From Saussurea involucrata (lineage: Eukaryota; Streptophyta; Magnoliopsida; Asterales; Asteraceae), in NCBI GenBank assembly GCA_033807775.1, contig CM066313.1:84135484-84199483 (forward strand): a stretch of DNA of 64,000 nt, written 5' to 3'. Within the stretch, counting starts at the first letter, position 1. Each line of letters starts with the position of its first letter. The notes beneath the pieces were generated by a model. That model did no database searches. It saw nothing but the letters and a program-made list of their open reading frames with translations, and was not told the origin of the DNA. This document shows, piece after piece, positions 12,651-23,715 of this stretch. A program made the position numbers and the translations under genes.

Positions 12651-13054
12651 TGTTACCTGAAAAATTGATCGTTGATCGGTGTTATTTTGAAGAATAAAAC
12701 TTGCGGAAGAAAATCAAAAATTAAATTTGAAAAACAAATCTAAAAATAAATTCGTTTCCAAGATTTAAGATCTGATTATTATCGAATTCGAACGAACTAG
12801 ATCACTCTTCGAGAGTGAAATCTGCAAGATAAACAAACCAAGTTAGATCAAACACGACGAAAAATAAGTCACAAAAATAATAATAGTCGCGAATAATTGC
12901 AAATCGTCGCAAATGATCTCAAGCGTCACAAAAAAAAATCAAGTCGATCGTTAAGAAAAATCGCAACTTCCTTTAACAACTTTTAATCACGAGACGTGCG
13001 GTAACTCGGGTACCGTCGAGAAATTACCAATCAAAATTTTATCAAAAACACACT

Positions 13055-13765
13055 TACCGGACACAACACTTTCCAAACAAAGCTTACCGGGTGGAAAATA
13101 GCTTACCGGACAATAAAGCAACAAAAAATTAACCTTACCGGGTTATGTGATGCTTACCGGATAAAATTGGTTCCCGGATAAAATAAAATCAAGTGAACTT
13201 ACCGGGTAAAGGTGAGAAATCCGGATGAATGAGTTACCGAATAAACACAAGTGACCGGATGGAATGACTTACCGGATGGAATTGTTTCCGGATGAACTGA
13301 GATTTCCGGGTGATGTGAGACCTTACCGGGTGATGATCGATTCCGCAAAAAATAGCACTTAACGGATGCGATGAGATAACTGGATGAACACACTTACCGG
13401 ATGAAGATGTTTGTCCGAATGGGAAGCTTACCGGATAAACCTTGTTTATCGGAAGAAAATCAAAACAAATTAAAACAAACAAAAAATTTCAACTAAATAT
13501 ATGTATGTAAGTGCGTATGAGATATGAAATGCTATGGTCAACCTTCCAACCAAAAGTCAACAGTTACGGCTCAATTCACAACCCGGAAAATTGATGTATT
13601 ACCCGGAAAGTTGATGACTTCCGGTAACTTAAGAAAATATCCGGTAATCCTTTTAAACAAATGTTATCCGGTAACTTTGTGATATCAGGTAACTTTGAGT
13701 TACCCGGAAAGCTGAGAGATTAGATAGACTTACCCGGTAACCATGAGATACTGTCCGGTAACCAC
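13055..13765. repeat. CCGG motif array in the D leader
   Basis: About 23 CCGG cores in ~710 bp of the untranslated leader between primer site and Gag. From 13,055 to 13,440 the usual form on the plus strand is CTTACCGGATG or TTACCGGGTG. From 13,570 to 13,765 it flips to ATCCGGTAAC, GTCCGGTAAC or TACCCGGAAAG, so the two halves are roughly inverted to each other. No frame of note crosses it. Confidence 0.75.
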
Positions 13766-14342
13766 GGCTGTGGTCGCAATTCGGATTTGGGATCGATAGG
13801 GTTGCTTGATAACATTCCTGTAGGGTTAGATTTTGACCAAAAACACAAACACACACAAATCGATTTCTAAGCAAAATATATCCTATTTTTCAATAACCAC
13901 CACAAAATTTTAATAACACCAAAACCTCAAGAATTGATTTTTAACTTGAAAAATTAAAGGCTTTAAGAATCGATATGAGCGCAGAAAAACAGTAAATAAC
14001 AGTGAGTAAACAATCGAGATCTAACACACGAATTACTAAATCAAAGAAAAACTTTGCAAACCCGATTGATGAACGAATTTTCCACAGAAAAACTGCACTA
14101 TTACGAAAATAATCTGGGTGCCTTCTGGACCTCAAACGATTAATCCAACCGTTCAGAATGTGAAGCAGAATGTCGTGGAGCTACTGTCCAAAAATCGTGA
14201 CGATCCGACGGTTCAATCTCCGGAAATAGGCAAAACGGATCGCTGCGTTTTTCCAGAAAATTCACTACGAATTTCTTTCTTTTTCTCGCTTTCGTTCGAT
14301 TTCTTCTATTTTTCAAATCACCGATTTTGCTCTGATACCAAT

Positions 14343-14720
14343 TGTGAGTCCCAGTTTGATCAGGTAACAATAAATCAGTAAACAATAACACGAACAATTG
14401 ATTATTTCAATCTGCCATCCCTCTCTTATTCAGAAATCAAGATAGTTACAAATGTTAGAATAAAGAACACAACTATCTCTCTCTCTCTCTCTAATGAATC
14501 TCTTGGATGGCTAATCAATTGCTAACCTAATTCTAAAGGTTAACATAACCTTAAATACCTAGGCCTTAAACACAATGGCCCATCGCCCAACAATCTAATC
14601 TAAGCCCAATTAATAATAATTAAGGCTTTTACAATAATAAACCACTATAATTAAACTAATTACGCTTTATATAATTATTTATATATCTTTCTAATATGTA
14701 GGACATTTATGGTCCTAACA
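14343..14720 (-). repeat. 5' LTR of element D
   Basis: A 378-bp copy of 9,052-9,427. The primer-binding site (complement of TGGTATCAGAGC) lies just inside it at 14,329-14,340. A CT microsatellite at about 14,476-14,491 is longer than in the other LTR. Confidence 0.9.
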
Positions 14721-15876
14721 CAATAGATTATCAAAACCTCTTTCACTCGTGATTTATTCATCAATCACTCAAAATTCCCAAATATGGGTGTTTTATAAGA
14801 TTTGTAAAGCTCAACACTTTGACTAAATCATAACCCACCAAATAATTCAACAAGGGATAATTTCACATAAAGCACACAAATACTTTTAAACACATATTTT
14901 GGCATGTACAAAGTTTTCACAAAGCAACTTGAACTCACCTCGCTAGATTAAGCTAAATCTAGATTTTCCCATACGTATGCTCCTTTGAAGAAACACGAAT
15001 CCTCAAGCTCCAAATCTTCTAAAAACCTAAATCCACAATTTCCAACCATAAATATTTATCCCCAAACACTTAGAATCATTTCTCCCAACATATTACACCT
15101 AAAATCACCAATACATCGAAACCCTAATTTTCCAAAATGAAGAGAAGAGAAGATTACCTCCACCATCAAGTGAATCCACCAACCAAACACTTCTAGTGGT
15201 ACCAAAATGAGCCTCACACTACATTTCTTCAAGAGGGATGAAAGATTTAGAAGAGGGTTAGGTAAAACCTTAGAAAGTGTAGGAATCTTACCAAAATGAA
15301 AGTGAGAAGAAGGTTTCTAACCTCCATCCATAATTCCTTGTTAAGAACCGAGAGATAAGCTTTGGTTTACAAGATTTATGGCTTCAAGAGCTCTAAAACG
15401 ATTTAGAGGGTTAGGGTTCGGTTTGGGAGAGTTTAGAGAGAGAGAGGTGGAATAGAAATGAAAGAAAGCTGCAAGTCGTGGGTTTAAAACCCTCTGGAGC
15501 CCGACGGCGAGAGTGACAGGTGATTATGCCACTGTCACTTTCGCGGGGCACTCTTGCCCGCATTGTACCGAGCCCAAATCCCACCTCGCGAGTATGACAC
15601 GGCGAGAGTGACCTTGTCACAATCGTCGGGGCACTTTCGCCCAAATTGTACCGCGAGTCCTTCCCCTCCTCGTGAGTATGACACGGCGATAGTGACCTTG
15701 TCACTATCGCTCAGATTGCCCCGAAGCCCGTTATTGCTCCGATTTTCCCGAAATGCCCCCGATCTGCTGTGTTTCTTTCGTAAGACATTTTCCCGACTTT
15801 AACCTTCATCAAAACCTTTTCAAGAGTCACATAAACAAGCTATTTATTCTGATGAAATTCCGGGTGTTACAAATAG

Positions 15877-16018
15877 TGTCCTCCTAACGCATTTTCTGTA
15901 TCTACAATAGTGCCCTCCTAACGTATTTCCTGATTCTCAGTTGTGATTTCTACTCCAAAGTTTAAGTTTAGGCCCGTCCGGTCACCTAAATCCCTTAAAC
16001 TATGGCTCTGATACCATT
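15877..16018 (-). other. Leader and primer-binding site of element A
   Basis: On the minus strand TGGTATCAGAGC (16,016-16,005, complementary to initiator-Met tRNA) is followed by TAGTTTAAGGGATTTAGGT, the same leader as in B (18,852-18,870). This is the 5' continuation of the eroded internal region, separated from it by element C. Confidence 0.85.
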
Positions 16019-17090
16019 TGTAACATCCCAAAAATACAATAGACATCAATAGCATTAAATCATAACATTTAAAACATTGGGGTCCCAAAATTTCATTACA
16101 TCAATCTAAAACTTAGGTTGGCGGAAACAACCTATACACATCTGAGAATAATCTAACTTCTACAAGAAGCACTTGTACTGTCTCTAGCTGCATCTGTACG
16201 CTATCTTGCTCTTGCTCACTTACTTGAGCCTCTTACTACTTGCTTACCTGAAAATGGTTTAATTTTGAAAAGCGAGGGTTAGACCAAAAGGTCTAGTGAA
16301 TTCCCTCCGAAAACAACATATATAAACAGTGGGAAAAATCGTTTATAACATTCAATCAAACTTCACATAACGTCAAACATGGTACTGCACCGTGTAATGG
16401 ATCACATAAACATTCCACGATCGGGGCCCCCAGCAGACTCCCCTCTAGCCTCGTATCGAGGCCCAAGCAGACTCCCCTCTACCCGAATAGGAGGGAAACG
16501 AATTCCAACCTATCGGTCTGTCATACATATCCAAGGGATCATCGAATCCCGAGGCTCTCTGATCCCACAGTGCAGACCGACTCCACATAGCACATCATTC
16601 ATTTCATAAAACATGCAACTCAGAATCTTTGTAAATCATAGTTCTCATTTCATCATGCCAAACATTCTTTTAGATAAAATAAGTATTTTCATGGGAAACA
16701 TGCACATCATTTCGTAAACATTTCATGCTCGTAAAGAACCATAATCAGTTAAAAAGCATTTAACATCTTACGTCGTAAAAAGGGTTTAGGGAACTCACCT
16801 TTGGTTAGCGTTGAACGCACTCCTTAAATATCTCCAAGCTAATCCAATCAAACACCTAAGGGCATTAGATTCGTATCAATTTAAACGGTTCGACCCTACT
16901 GTCCAGTTAACACTCTCCGGACACTAACACTTACCGGACGCAGGGACTTTCCGGACACCACTATCCAAACATACAACTTTCCGGAAGACTTACCCGGACA
17001 ACCAAACTATCCGGAAGATTTTATCCGGACAGTCGGAACTATCCGGACGATCCTACCCGTACAGTAACTTCGTCCGGACACTACACAACA
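16019..17090 (-). repeat. 5' LTR of element A, first part (before B)
   Basis: Copy of 717-1,789. B interrupts it at 17,091 with duplication of CAACA (17,086-17,090). The LTR resumes at 25,465. The CCGG cluster is present at about 16,915-17,060. Confidence 0.9.
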
Positions 17091-18833
17091 TGTAATACCC
17101 CGGGTAAGTTCGTTAGTTAAAAGTTAGTTCCGTTAAGATTATTTGACTTTATAATTAATGTTTAGGGTGAATTTGGGTTGAATTAGGAGTTAAGGGTATT
17201 TTGGGTCATTAAGGGATAGCTTAGGGTTTAAACGGTAAAAATCGGTTAGATATTATCCCTTAGTTAATCTGATATTTCAAAACAGCAGATATTATCTAGA
17301 AAAGCAATTTAGTGTGTGTGTGTTTTGGAAGAAAAGAAGAAAGGAAGAAAAGCTAGCTTAAGGCATCATTTGGTGTACTTGGAAGAGATTACAGGTATGT
17401 TTCCTTTACAATTTATGGTTGTAATTGCTAAAAGGAAGTTTTTGTCGGATTAAAATCATCAAAATCGATCTGGTGTAAATTACAGTCGGATTCTGGGTAG
17501 AAATAGAGCAAAACGTCAGAGGTGTCCGGACACTATGAATGTGTCCGAATGGTTTTGTTGATGGTATCCGGGTAGTTCTTTGATGGTATCCGGGTAGTTC
17601 TTTGATGGTATCCGGGTAGTTCTTTGTTGGTGTCCGGACGAGTCTTTTATCCGGGTAAGTTCCTTTTCTTATGTTTTCTGGATAGAATTGGATACCGGAT
17701 GGTATCCGGATTACTTTGGTGTCCGGATGACGTCCGGATTATATTGATTGTCCGGAAAAGTCTTGATTGTCCGGAAAAGTCTTGATTGTCCGGAAAAGTC
17801 CTGATTGTCCGGATACTTCTGTAGTGTCCGGATACTTTTGCTGTTTGGCCAATATTGAGAGTTTAGATGCTGTCGAGTATCCAGTAACATGTATTTTGTT
17901 GACCATTAGATAGGGAATGAATGAGGACTGACTATCCTGTGGTCTTGACTTGAGAACGGGTTTGGGGACAACATTTGAGAGTTTGAGTTCTTTAGAGTTG
18001 TTAGCCTTAGTAAGACTTATGTGTTTTATGTGGTAAAGAGATGTCTGTATCTATGTGTTACAGATCCTGTGAATTCTGGGTAAAGGGCTGAACCTGTTTA
18101 GAAGGCTTGGAAACGTGTTAATAAGCAATCAGGTGAGTTTTACTTTAAAAACGTTTTTAACTGGAATACGTATATGTGTGGATTGGGAATGTAATAGTTG
18201 TTGACTATGTATTTATATGTGAATTATAATATATTGAGGTATTATATTTACATGAGTATTATAATGTGTTATAATACGTTGGCCGGGTTTAGGACCGGTG
18301 TGCTTGGCTATAGAATCCGTATAGCGTTGTTTGGCTGTAGATGTTGTACAGCGTTGTAAATTATTAGTTGGCTTGCTACCAACTAATATGGCCAGGAGGA
18401 ATGAGAAGGGAAGGTACATGATATGTGAGCTTGATTAGATATATATGATTGTGTTGCGTGATTTATATGAATGAAGTTTATATAAATGGTTTTTAAACTA
18501 ACAGGGATTTTTTCTCACTTAGACCACAAGGTCTAACCCTCATTTTGTTTTAAAATATGTATTCCAGGTGGTGGATCAAGTAAGAGCAAGTAATTAGAGT
18601 AACCGATGGATGACTTTTGTGAAGGATTATAAGATGAAGATTTTGGCTTGTTTAGCAGTTGTATCACAATATTAAATGTTATGTATGTATTTAGTACAAA
18701 GTTTGTAGTAGAATGGTTTCTTTTATTTGTAAAAGACTGCGGGACCGAACTTGTAATATGATGTTTCTTTTGTTATATGAATGTTATGTTACATTATGTG
18801 AATTGTTGTGTATATGGGGATTGGGTTGTTATA
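17091..18833 (+). repeat. 5' LTR of element B
   Basis: Starts TGTAATACCCCGGG and ends GGTTGTTATA (the 3' copy ends GTTACA). It carries two short tandem arrays rich in CCGG (separate entry) and a (TG)n run that is shorter here than at 23,938-23,953. The primer-binding site begins three bases inside, at 18,836. Confidence 0.93.
17526..17835 (+). repeat. CCGG-bearing tandem arrays in the B LTR
   Basis: Three 22-bp units GATGGTATCCGGGTAGTTCT start at 17,560, 17,582 and 17,604. Four 19-bp units around TGATTGTCCGGAAAAGTCT span 17,744-17,820. With scattered TCCGGAT sites there are about 15 CCGG cores in 310 bp. The 3' LTR carries the same arrays at about 24,148-24,463. Confidence 0.9.
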
Positions 18834-19094
18834 AATGGTATCAGAGTCTTAGTTTAAGGGATTTAGGTATTTGTATCTGTACCTAGACTTAAACTGCATG
18901 TGAAGTAGGATGTCCCTATTATGGTAGAACCTTGGGATATTAAGTATAAAAGGTAGAAGGAACATCATGTAAGGTAATTTCATATTACACCTGGCCAGTG
19001 TAATTGTGATTTTACAGGTACATGTTTGAACTGGAATACCTTGTTATATGGGGTACGTGCTTATGTGTATCTTAACCTTGTTTAAATCTACAGA

Positions 19095-19838
19095 ATGGCA
19101 AGCGGAACACGAAATTCGAATCGAGGAGGAGGAAGAAATCCGAATAGAACTAATCCGTCAATAGGAACATGGGACAGGGGAGGCAGAACTGGGGGCAGGG
19201 TCGGAAGTAGAACTGGGGGTAGAGCTGGAGGTCGAGCCGGAGGCAGAGTCCAGCCACATGGTACAGAGTTTGTTACCAGGGATGATCTAATGGCAGAAAT
19301 GGGAAGTTTACAAGCTAATATCCAAGCTATGTTCAACCAAACTCACAATACTGAAACAGAAAGACCAGATCCTACTCATGAAGAGGAGATGCCCATTACA
19401 TCTACTGTCGTACCAGTAGTGAGGAAATGTGATTATAAAATGTTTTTAAGCTGTAGACCTCCGACCTACTCAGGAGACAGGGACCCCGTGAAAGCAATGA
19501 GATGGATGAAGGAAATAGAAGCTATTTTCAAGACAAGCAAGTGTGCGGATGAAGATAGGGTATTGTACGGGGCAGCAATGTTAAAAGGGGATGCTTTGTA
19601 TTGGTGGGAATCTTTTATTCACTCTAAAGGATCTAATGTTTATTCTACCCTCCCTTGGGAAGAATTTGTGATAGCATACAGGGAACAATTTTGTCCACAA
19701 GCAGTCGTCAAACAACTGGAAGGGGAATTTATGAACTTGCAACAAGGGAACTTATCCGTTCGAGATTACACCGCTAGTTTTCTGGAAAAGTCTCGGTTCG
19801 TAGAATACTATGTTGCTACGGAGGCAATGAAGACATAA
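19095..19838 (+). pseudogene. Element B gag, N-terminal part
   Basis: The frame starts at ATG 19,095. Residues ~9-52 are an RGG/GGR-rich basic tail. The chromoviral Gag core follows (RPPTYSGDRDPVKAMRWM, ALYWWESF), matching the retrotransposon gag family. The frame meets TAA at 19,836-19,838, directly before RFIFGLNSEVRRLV of the same frame. Relatives carry a sense codon here, so this is a premature stop inside Gag. The protein would package element RNA in virus-like particles; truncated, it is not expected to. Confidence 0.9.
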
Positions 19839-22424
19839 AGGTTTATCTTTGGGCTGAACTCAGAAGTCAGAAGGCTAGTGACTGCAAAAGGACCCGATAC
19901 CTTCTCAGCTGCAGTTAATGCCGCGGAGAATGTTGAACGAGATATTAGAAGAGATGCAGGCGATAAAAGTATCGGGAAGAGAAAGTGGGAAGGACCACAA
20001 CACGATCCGAAGAAGTCCCGATTTCAGAGGTATGATAACCGCCCGCCGTTTCGACCAGCGGAAAGACCATGTCAGAAGTGCAACCGTGTCCACCAAGGAA
20101 ATTGCCAAGGTGATTTGCGAGCATGTTATAAGTGTGGGAAGACCGGACACGTCATTAAAGATTGTAAGGTAACGCGGTTATGTTTCTTATGCAATTCTCC
20201 GGATCACCTTCAATCGGACTATCCGCGGAGGAGGATACAGCAAGGTAGATCATCAGGCATGCCAGCGATTGTTAAACCAGTAATACCAAGACTGGAACCG
20301 CCAGTAACCAGGGGTCGTGCATTTCAAATGACCGAGAAAGAAGCGGAGGAAACTCCGGATGTGGTCACAGGTACATTTTTAATAAACTCTACACGTGCTA
20401 AGGTGTTATTTGATTCCGGTGCAAACCGATCGTTTGTGTCTCCTGCATTTGTTGCTTACCTGTGTTTGAAACCTAAAATGCTAGAACATGCTCTGTCAGT
20501 AGATACGGCAAATGATAATCAAGTGTCAGTTAAAGAAGTATTTGATGGTTGTGTGAAAAATATAGAGGGGTGTAGTGTGCCGATACAATTGTTTCCTATA
20601 ACTTTGATAGAGTTTGACGTAGTAGTGGGAATGGACTGGTTAGCCAAGAATCAGGCTAACATAGTGTGTGATAAGAAGTTAATAAATGTTGTTTTACCTG
20701 AGAGGGGACCGGTAGTGATTTATGGTGATCGTAGGAATCATCAGTCTAGCCTAATATCTATGATAAAAGCCCGTAAATGTGTCAGCAAGGGTTGCCCGAG
20801 TTACTTAGCCTATGTGATAGAAAGTAGGCCTGAAAAGATTAAGTTGGAAGATATTCCTATTGTTAGTGAATTTCCAGAAGTGTTCCCTGAAGACTTGAAT
20901 AGTCTTCCGCCCGTTAGACAAGTAGAGTTCGGTATAGACCTGATTCCTGGAGCCACTCCTATTGCTCGTGCACCATACCGACTAGCACCTCCAGAGATGA
21001 AAGAAATGATGACACAGCTACAAGACCTATCTGATAAGGGATTCATCAGACCCAGCTCTTCGCCGTGGGGAGCACCAGTTTTGTTTGTGAAAAAGAAGGA
21101 TGGTTCGATGAAAATGTGTATTGACTACCGAGAACTGAACAAGCGCACGATAAAGAACAAGTATCTGTTACCCCGAATTGATGACCTCTTCGATCAGTTA
21201 GTTGGAGCTTGCTATTTCTCCAAGATTGATTTAAGATCCGGGTACCACCAGTTGAAAGTTAAAGAAGAAGACGTCCTAAAGACAGCCTTTCGAACAAGGT
21301 ATGGTCATCACGAATTCTTAGTAATGCCATTTGGACTGACGAACGCTCCAGCTGCCTTTATGGATTTAATGAATCGGGTATGTAAGCCGTATCTCGATAA
21401 ATTTGTAATTGTATTTATCGATGATATACTTATCTATTCCCGATCCAAAGAAGAGCATGCACAACACCTTCGTTTGATTTTGGAGTTGCTGAAGAAAGAA
21501 AAGTTGTATGCTAAATTCTCTAAGTGTGAATTCTGGATACGGGAAGTTCAGTTTCTGGGGCATGTAGTTTCCGAGAAAGGTATACAAGTTGATCCGATGA
21601 AAGTGGAAGCAGTTGAAAAGTGGGAACCGCCGAAGACAGCAACTGAAGTACGTAGCTTTCTGGGTTTAGCCGGTTACTATCGGAAATTTATAAAAGATTT
21701 CTCTCGTATCGCGACGCCTTTGACTAAGCTGACCCGGAAGAATCTGAAGTTTGAATGGAAGGCAGAACAGGACGAGGCATTCAGAATATTGAAAGAAAAA
21801 CTGTGTAGTGCGCCGATTTTATCACTACCCGACGGTTCTGAAGACTTTGTCGTTTACAGTGATGCGTCCAAACTGGGATTGGGTTGTGTGCTTATGCAGC
21901 GCGGAAAAGTTATAGCTTATGCTTCTCGCCAACTGAATGATCATGAACGGCAGTATCCTACGCACGATATGGAGCTTGCTGCAGTCGTCTTCGCGTTAAA
22001 GATTTGGAGACATTATCTGTATGGTTCCAAATGTCAGATTTATACTGATCATAAGAGTCTCCAACACCTCTTTGATCAGAAGGAACTAAATATGAGACAA
22101 AGAAGATGGCTAGAATTGATAAATGATTACGACTGTGAAATCCTTTATCATCCGGGAAAGGCAAATGTGGTAGCTGATGCATTGAGTCGTCAAGAAAGGA
22201 GTGGAACAATAAAAGTTATTTCGCTAAGAACTGAACTCCTACCCAACATATTCGACGAATTGCAGAAGTGTCAAGTGGAGGCTTATCAGGATGAACATCT
22301 GAAATCAGAACGGTTAGCGGGGATGTCAGCATTGCTAGTAAAAGATGATCGTGGATTATTGTGTCTGGGAAACAGAGTGTGGGTACCTCGTTTGGGTGGG
22401 TTACGTGATCGTGTTTTACAATAA
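19839..22424 (+). pseudogene. Element B polyprotein: nucleocapsid, protease, RT, RNase H
   Basis: Same frame as gag. Order: rest of Gag; zinc knuckles CQKCNRVHQGNC and CYKCGKTGHVIKDC (about 20,070-20,165) plus CFLCNSPDHL; retropepsin LFDSGANRSFV (about 20,408-20,440); reverse transcriptase with MCIDYRELNKRT, YHQLKVKEEDV, VMPFGLTNAPAAFM and catalytic VFIDDILIY (about 21,409-21,435); RNase H with VVYSDASKLG, HDMELAAV and IYTDHKSL; and the start of integrase. All RT and RNase H acidic residues I checked are present. TAA at 22,422-22,424 ends the frame just before AHQSRFSIHPG. Confidence 0.93.
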
Positions 22425-22766
22425 GCTCACCAATCCCGTTTCTCTATTCACCCAGGTACAAACAAGATGTATAAAGACCTAAAGCAATTCTATTGGTGGT
22501 CGGGGATAAAAAGAGGGATTGCTCAGTATGTGGAAAGATGTGATACTTGTAAGAAAGTAAAGATCGAACACCAAAAGCCGTTTGGGCAACTACAACGACT
22601 AGAAATACCTATGTGGAAGTGGGAACAGATTACTACGGATTTCATCACAAAGCTACCAAGAACACCGAAGGGATTTGATTCTATTTGGGTGATCGTCGAC
22701 AGATTGACAAAGTCTGCACACTTTCTACCGATAAAAGAAAACCGATTCGATGGAGCGATTAGCTAA
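22425..22766 (+). pseudogene. Element B integrase, zinc-binding and first catalytic part
   Basis: Continues in the same frame after the 22,422 stop. The HHCC zinc module is readable (HQSRFSIHPG then CDTCKKVK), then TTDFITKLP with the first catalytic Asp. Reading is lost near 22,745-22,755, where a small indel shifts the frame. The old frame runs to a stop at 22,766 while the real one continues with ERLAKLYIDEIV. Confidence 0.9.
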
Positions 22767-23256
22767 GTTGTACATTGATGAAATAGTAACTCGACATGGA
22801 GTTCCAATCTCGATCATTTCTGATCGTGATAGTCGTTTTACTTCAAGATTTTGGAGAAGTTTTCAAAAAGAGATGGGAACACAGATAAAGTTAAGTACAG
22901 CGTATCATCCCCAAACAGATGGTCAGAGTGAACGAACGATACAAACTTTAGAAGATATGCTCCGGGCTTGCATTGTTGATTATGGGGGATCTTGGGATAA
23001 GCATTTACCGTTAATCGAATTCGCTTACAACAACAGTTATCATTCCAGCATACAAGCGGCACCGTTCGAAGTACTGTATGGTAGGAAATGCCGAACGCCT
23101 CTGTGTTGGAACGAAGTGGGAGAGAAACAGTTAGCGGGGCTGGAAATAGTTCAGCTAACCGCCGATAAGGTTACTCAGATTCGAGAAAGATTGAAAGTGG
23201 CTCAAGATAGACAGAAGAGCTACGCTGACCGCCGTCGAAAGCCATTGGAATTTTAA
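22750..23256 (+). pseudogene. Element B integrase, second catalytic part
   Basis: Shifted by one frame relative to the upstream piece. SDRDSRFTSRFW has the second Asp, and GQSERTIQTLEDMLRAC the catalytic Glu. An integrase C-terminal GPY-type region begins before TAA at 23,254-23,256 (KPLEF then stop). Downstream codons continue in frame, so this is a nonsense change. Confidence 0.9.
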
Positions 23257-23676
23257 GTTGGGGATTACGTAATGTTAAAGGTTTCGCCGTGGAAAGGAGT
23301 CATCCGATTTGGAAGACAAGGTAAACTTAGCCCAAGGTATATCGGACCGTTTGCAATAACAGAAAGGATCGGTGAAGTGGCTTACCGATTAGATCTTCCA
23401 CCAGAATTGAGCAGGATTCATAATGCATTTCACGTATCAAACTTCCGAAAGTGTCTGGTTACTCAAGATCAGGCAGTCTCCCTACCAGAGATACAAGTCG
23501 ATGAAAGACTGAATTATGTGGAAGAGCCGGAAGCTATAGTTGATCATAAAGTTAAAGTGTTGCGGAATAAGGAGGTCAGACAGGTGAAAGTTCAGTGGAG
23601 GCATCATAGAGGTCAGGATGCAACATGGGAATCTGAATCGGAAATGAGAGCCAAATACCCTCACCTTTTTGCTTAA
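23257..23676 (+). pseudogene. Element B integrase C-terminus and chromodomain
   Basis: The reading continues with VGDYVMLKVSPWKGV, LSPRYIGPFAITERIG (the GPF/Y module) and HNAFHVSNFRKC, then a chromodomain (about 23,515-23,670: EAIVDHKVKVLRNKEV, VKVQWRHHRG, ATWESESEM). Chromodomains bind modified histones and steer chromovirus integration to heterochromatin. It ends at TAA 23,674-23,676, 26 bp before the polypurine tract. Confidence 0.92.
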
Positions 23677-23715
23677 ACTGAATTCCGGGACGGAATTCTT
23701 TTAAGGGGGAGATGA

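Larger units (their letters stand above)
9052..14720 (-). mobile_element. Element D: non-autonomous Copia element with partial Gag only, TSD CAATA
   Basis: TGTGAGTCCC...GTCCTAACA is flanked by CAATA at 9,047-9,051 and 14,721-14,725. LTRs are 9,052-9,427 (3') and 14,343-14,720 (5'), nearly identical. On the minus strand the primer site TGGTATCAGAGC (14,329-14,340) follows the 5' LTR, then a ~1.7-kb leader with a CCGG array, a 470-codon Gag-like frame (12,650-11,238), a 1.8-kb non-coding stretch with repeated AGGGGGAG, and the polypurine tract (9,430-9,437). No protease, integrase or RT motif is visible in the 4.9-kb interior. Coiled-coil Gag and repeated polypurine units recall Sireviruses, but the LTR is short for that group. 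Confidence 0.88.
6176..15871. mobile_element. Element C: ~3.04-kb solo LTR inserted in A, TSD AATAG
   Basis: The ends TGTAACACCC...GGGTGTTACA are a 10-bp inverted repeat, flanked by AATAG at 6,171-6,175 and 15,872-15,876. After removing E (with one TSD copy) and D (with one TSD copy), the C sequence is 6,176-7,893, 8,872-9,051 and 14,726-15,871, about 3.0 kb. I see no second LTR, primer site or coding region, so a solo LTR is the simplest reading. The TGTAACACCC start is common in plant Gypsy LTRs. The last ~1.1 kb matches F at 42,240-43,258. A 34-bp tandem array lies at 6,873-7,178. Confidence 0.8.

Noticed and set aside
6176..15871. Element C as a complete retrotransposon with two LTRs
   Set aside because: After removing E and D only ~3 kb remains with one copy of each end and no primer site, so a solo LTR is simpler.
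18213..18419. Repeated small minus-strand frames at 18,213 and 24,838
   Set aside because: Both lie in the LTRs of B and are antisense shadows.
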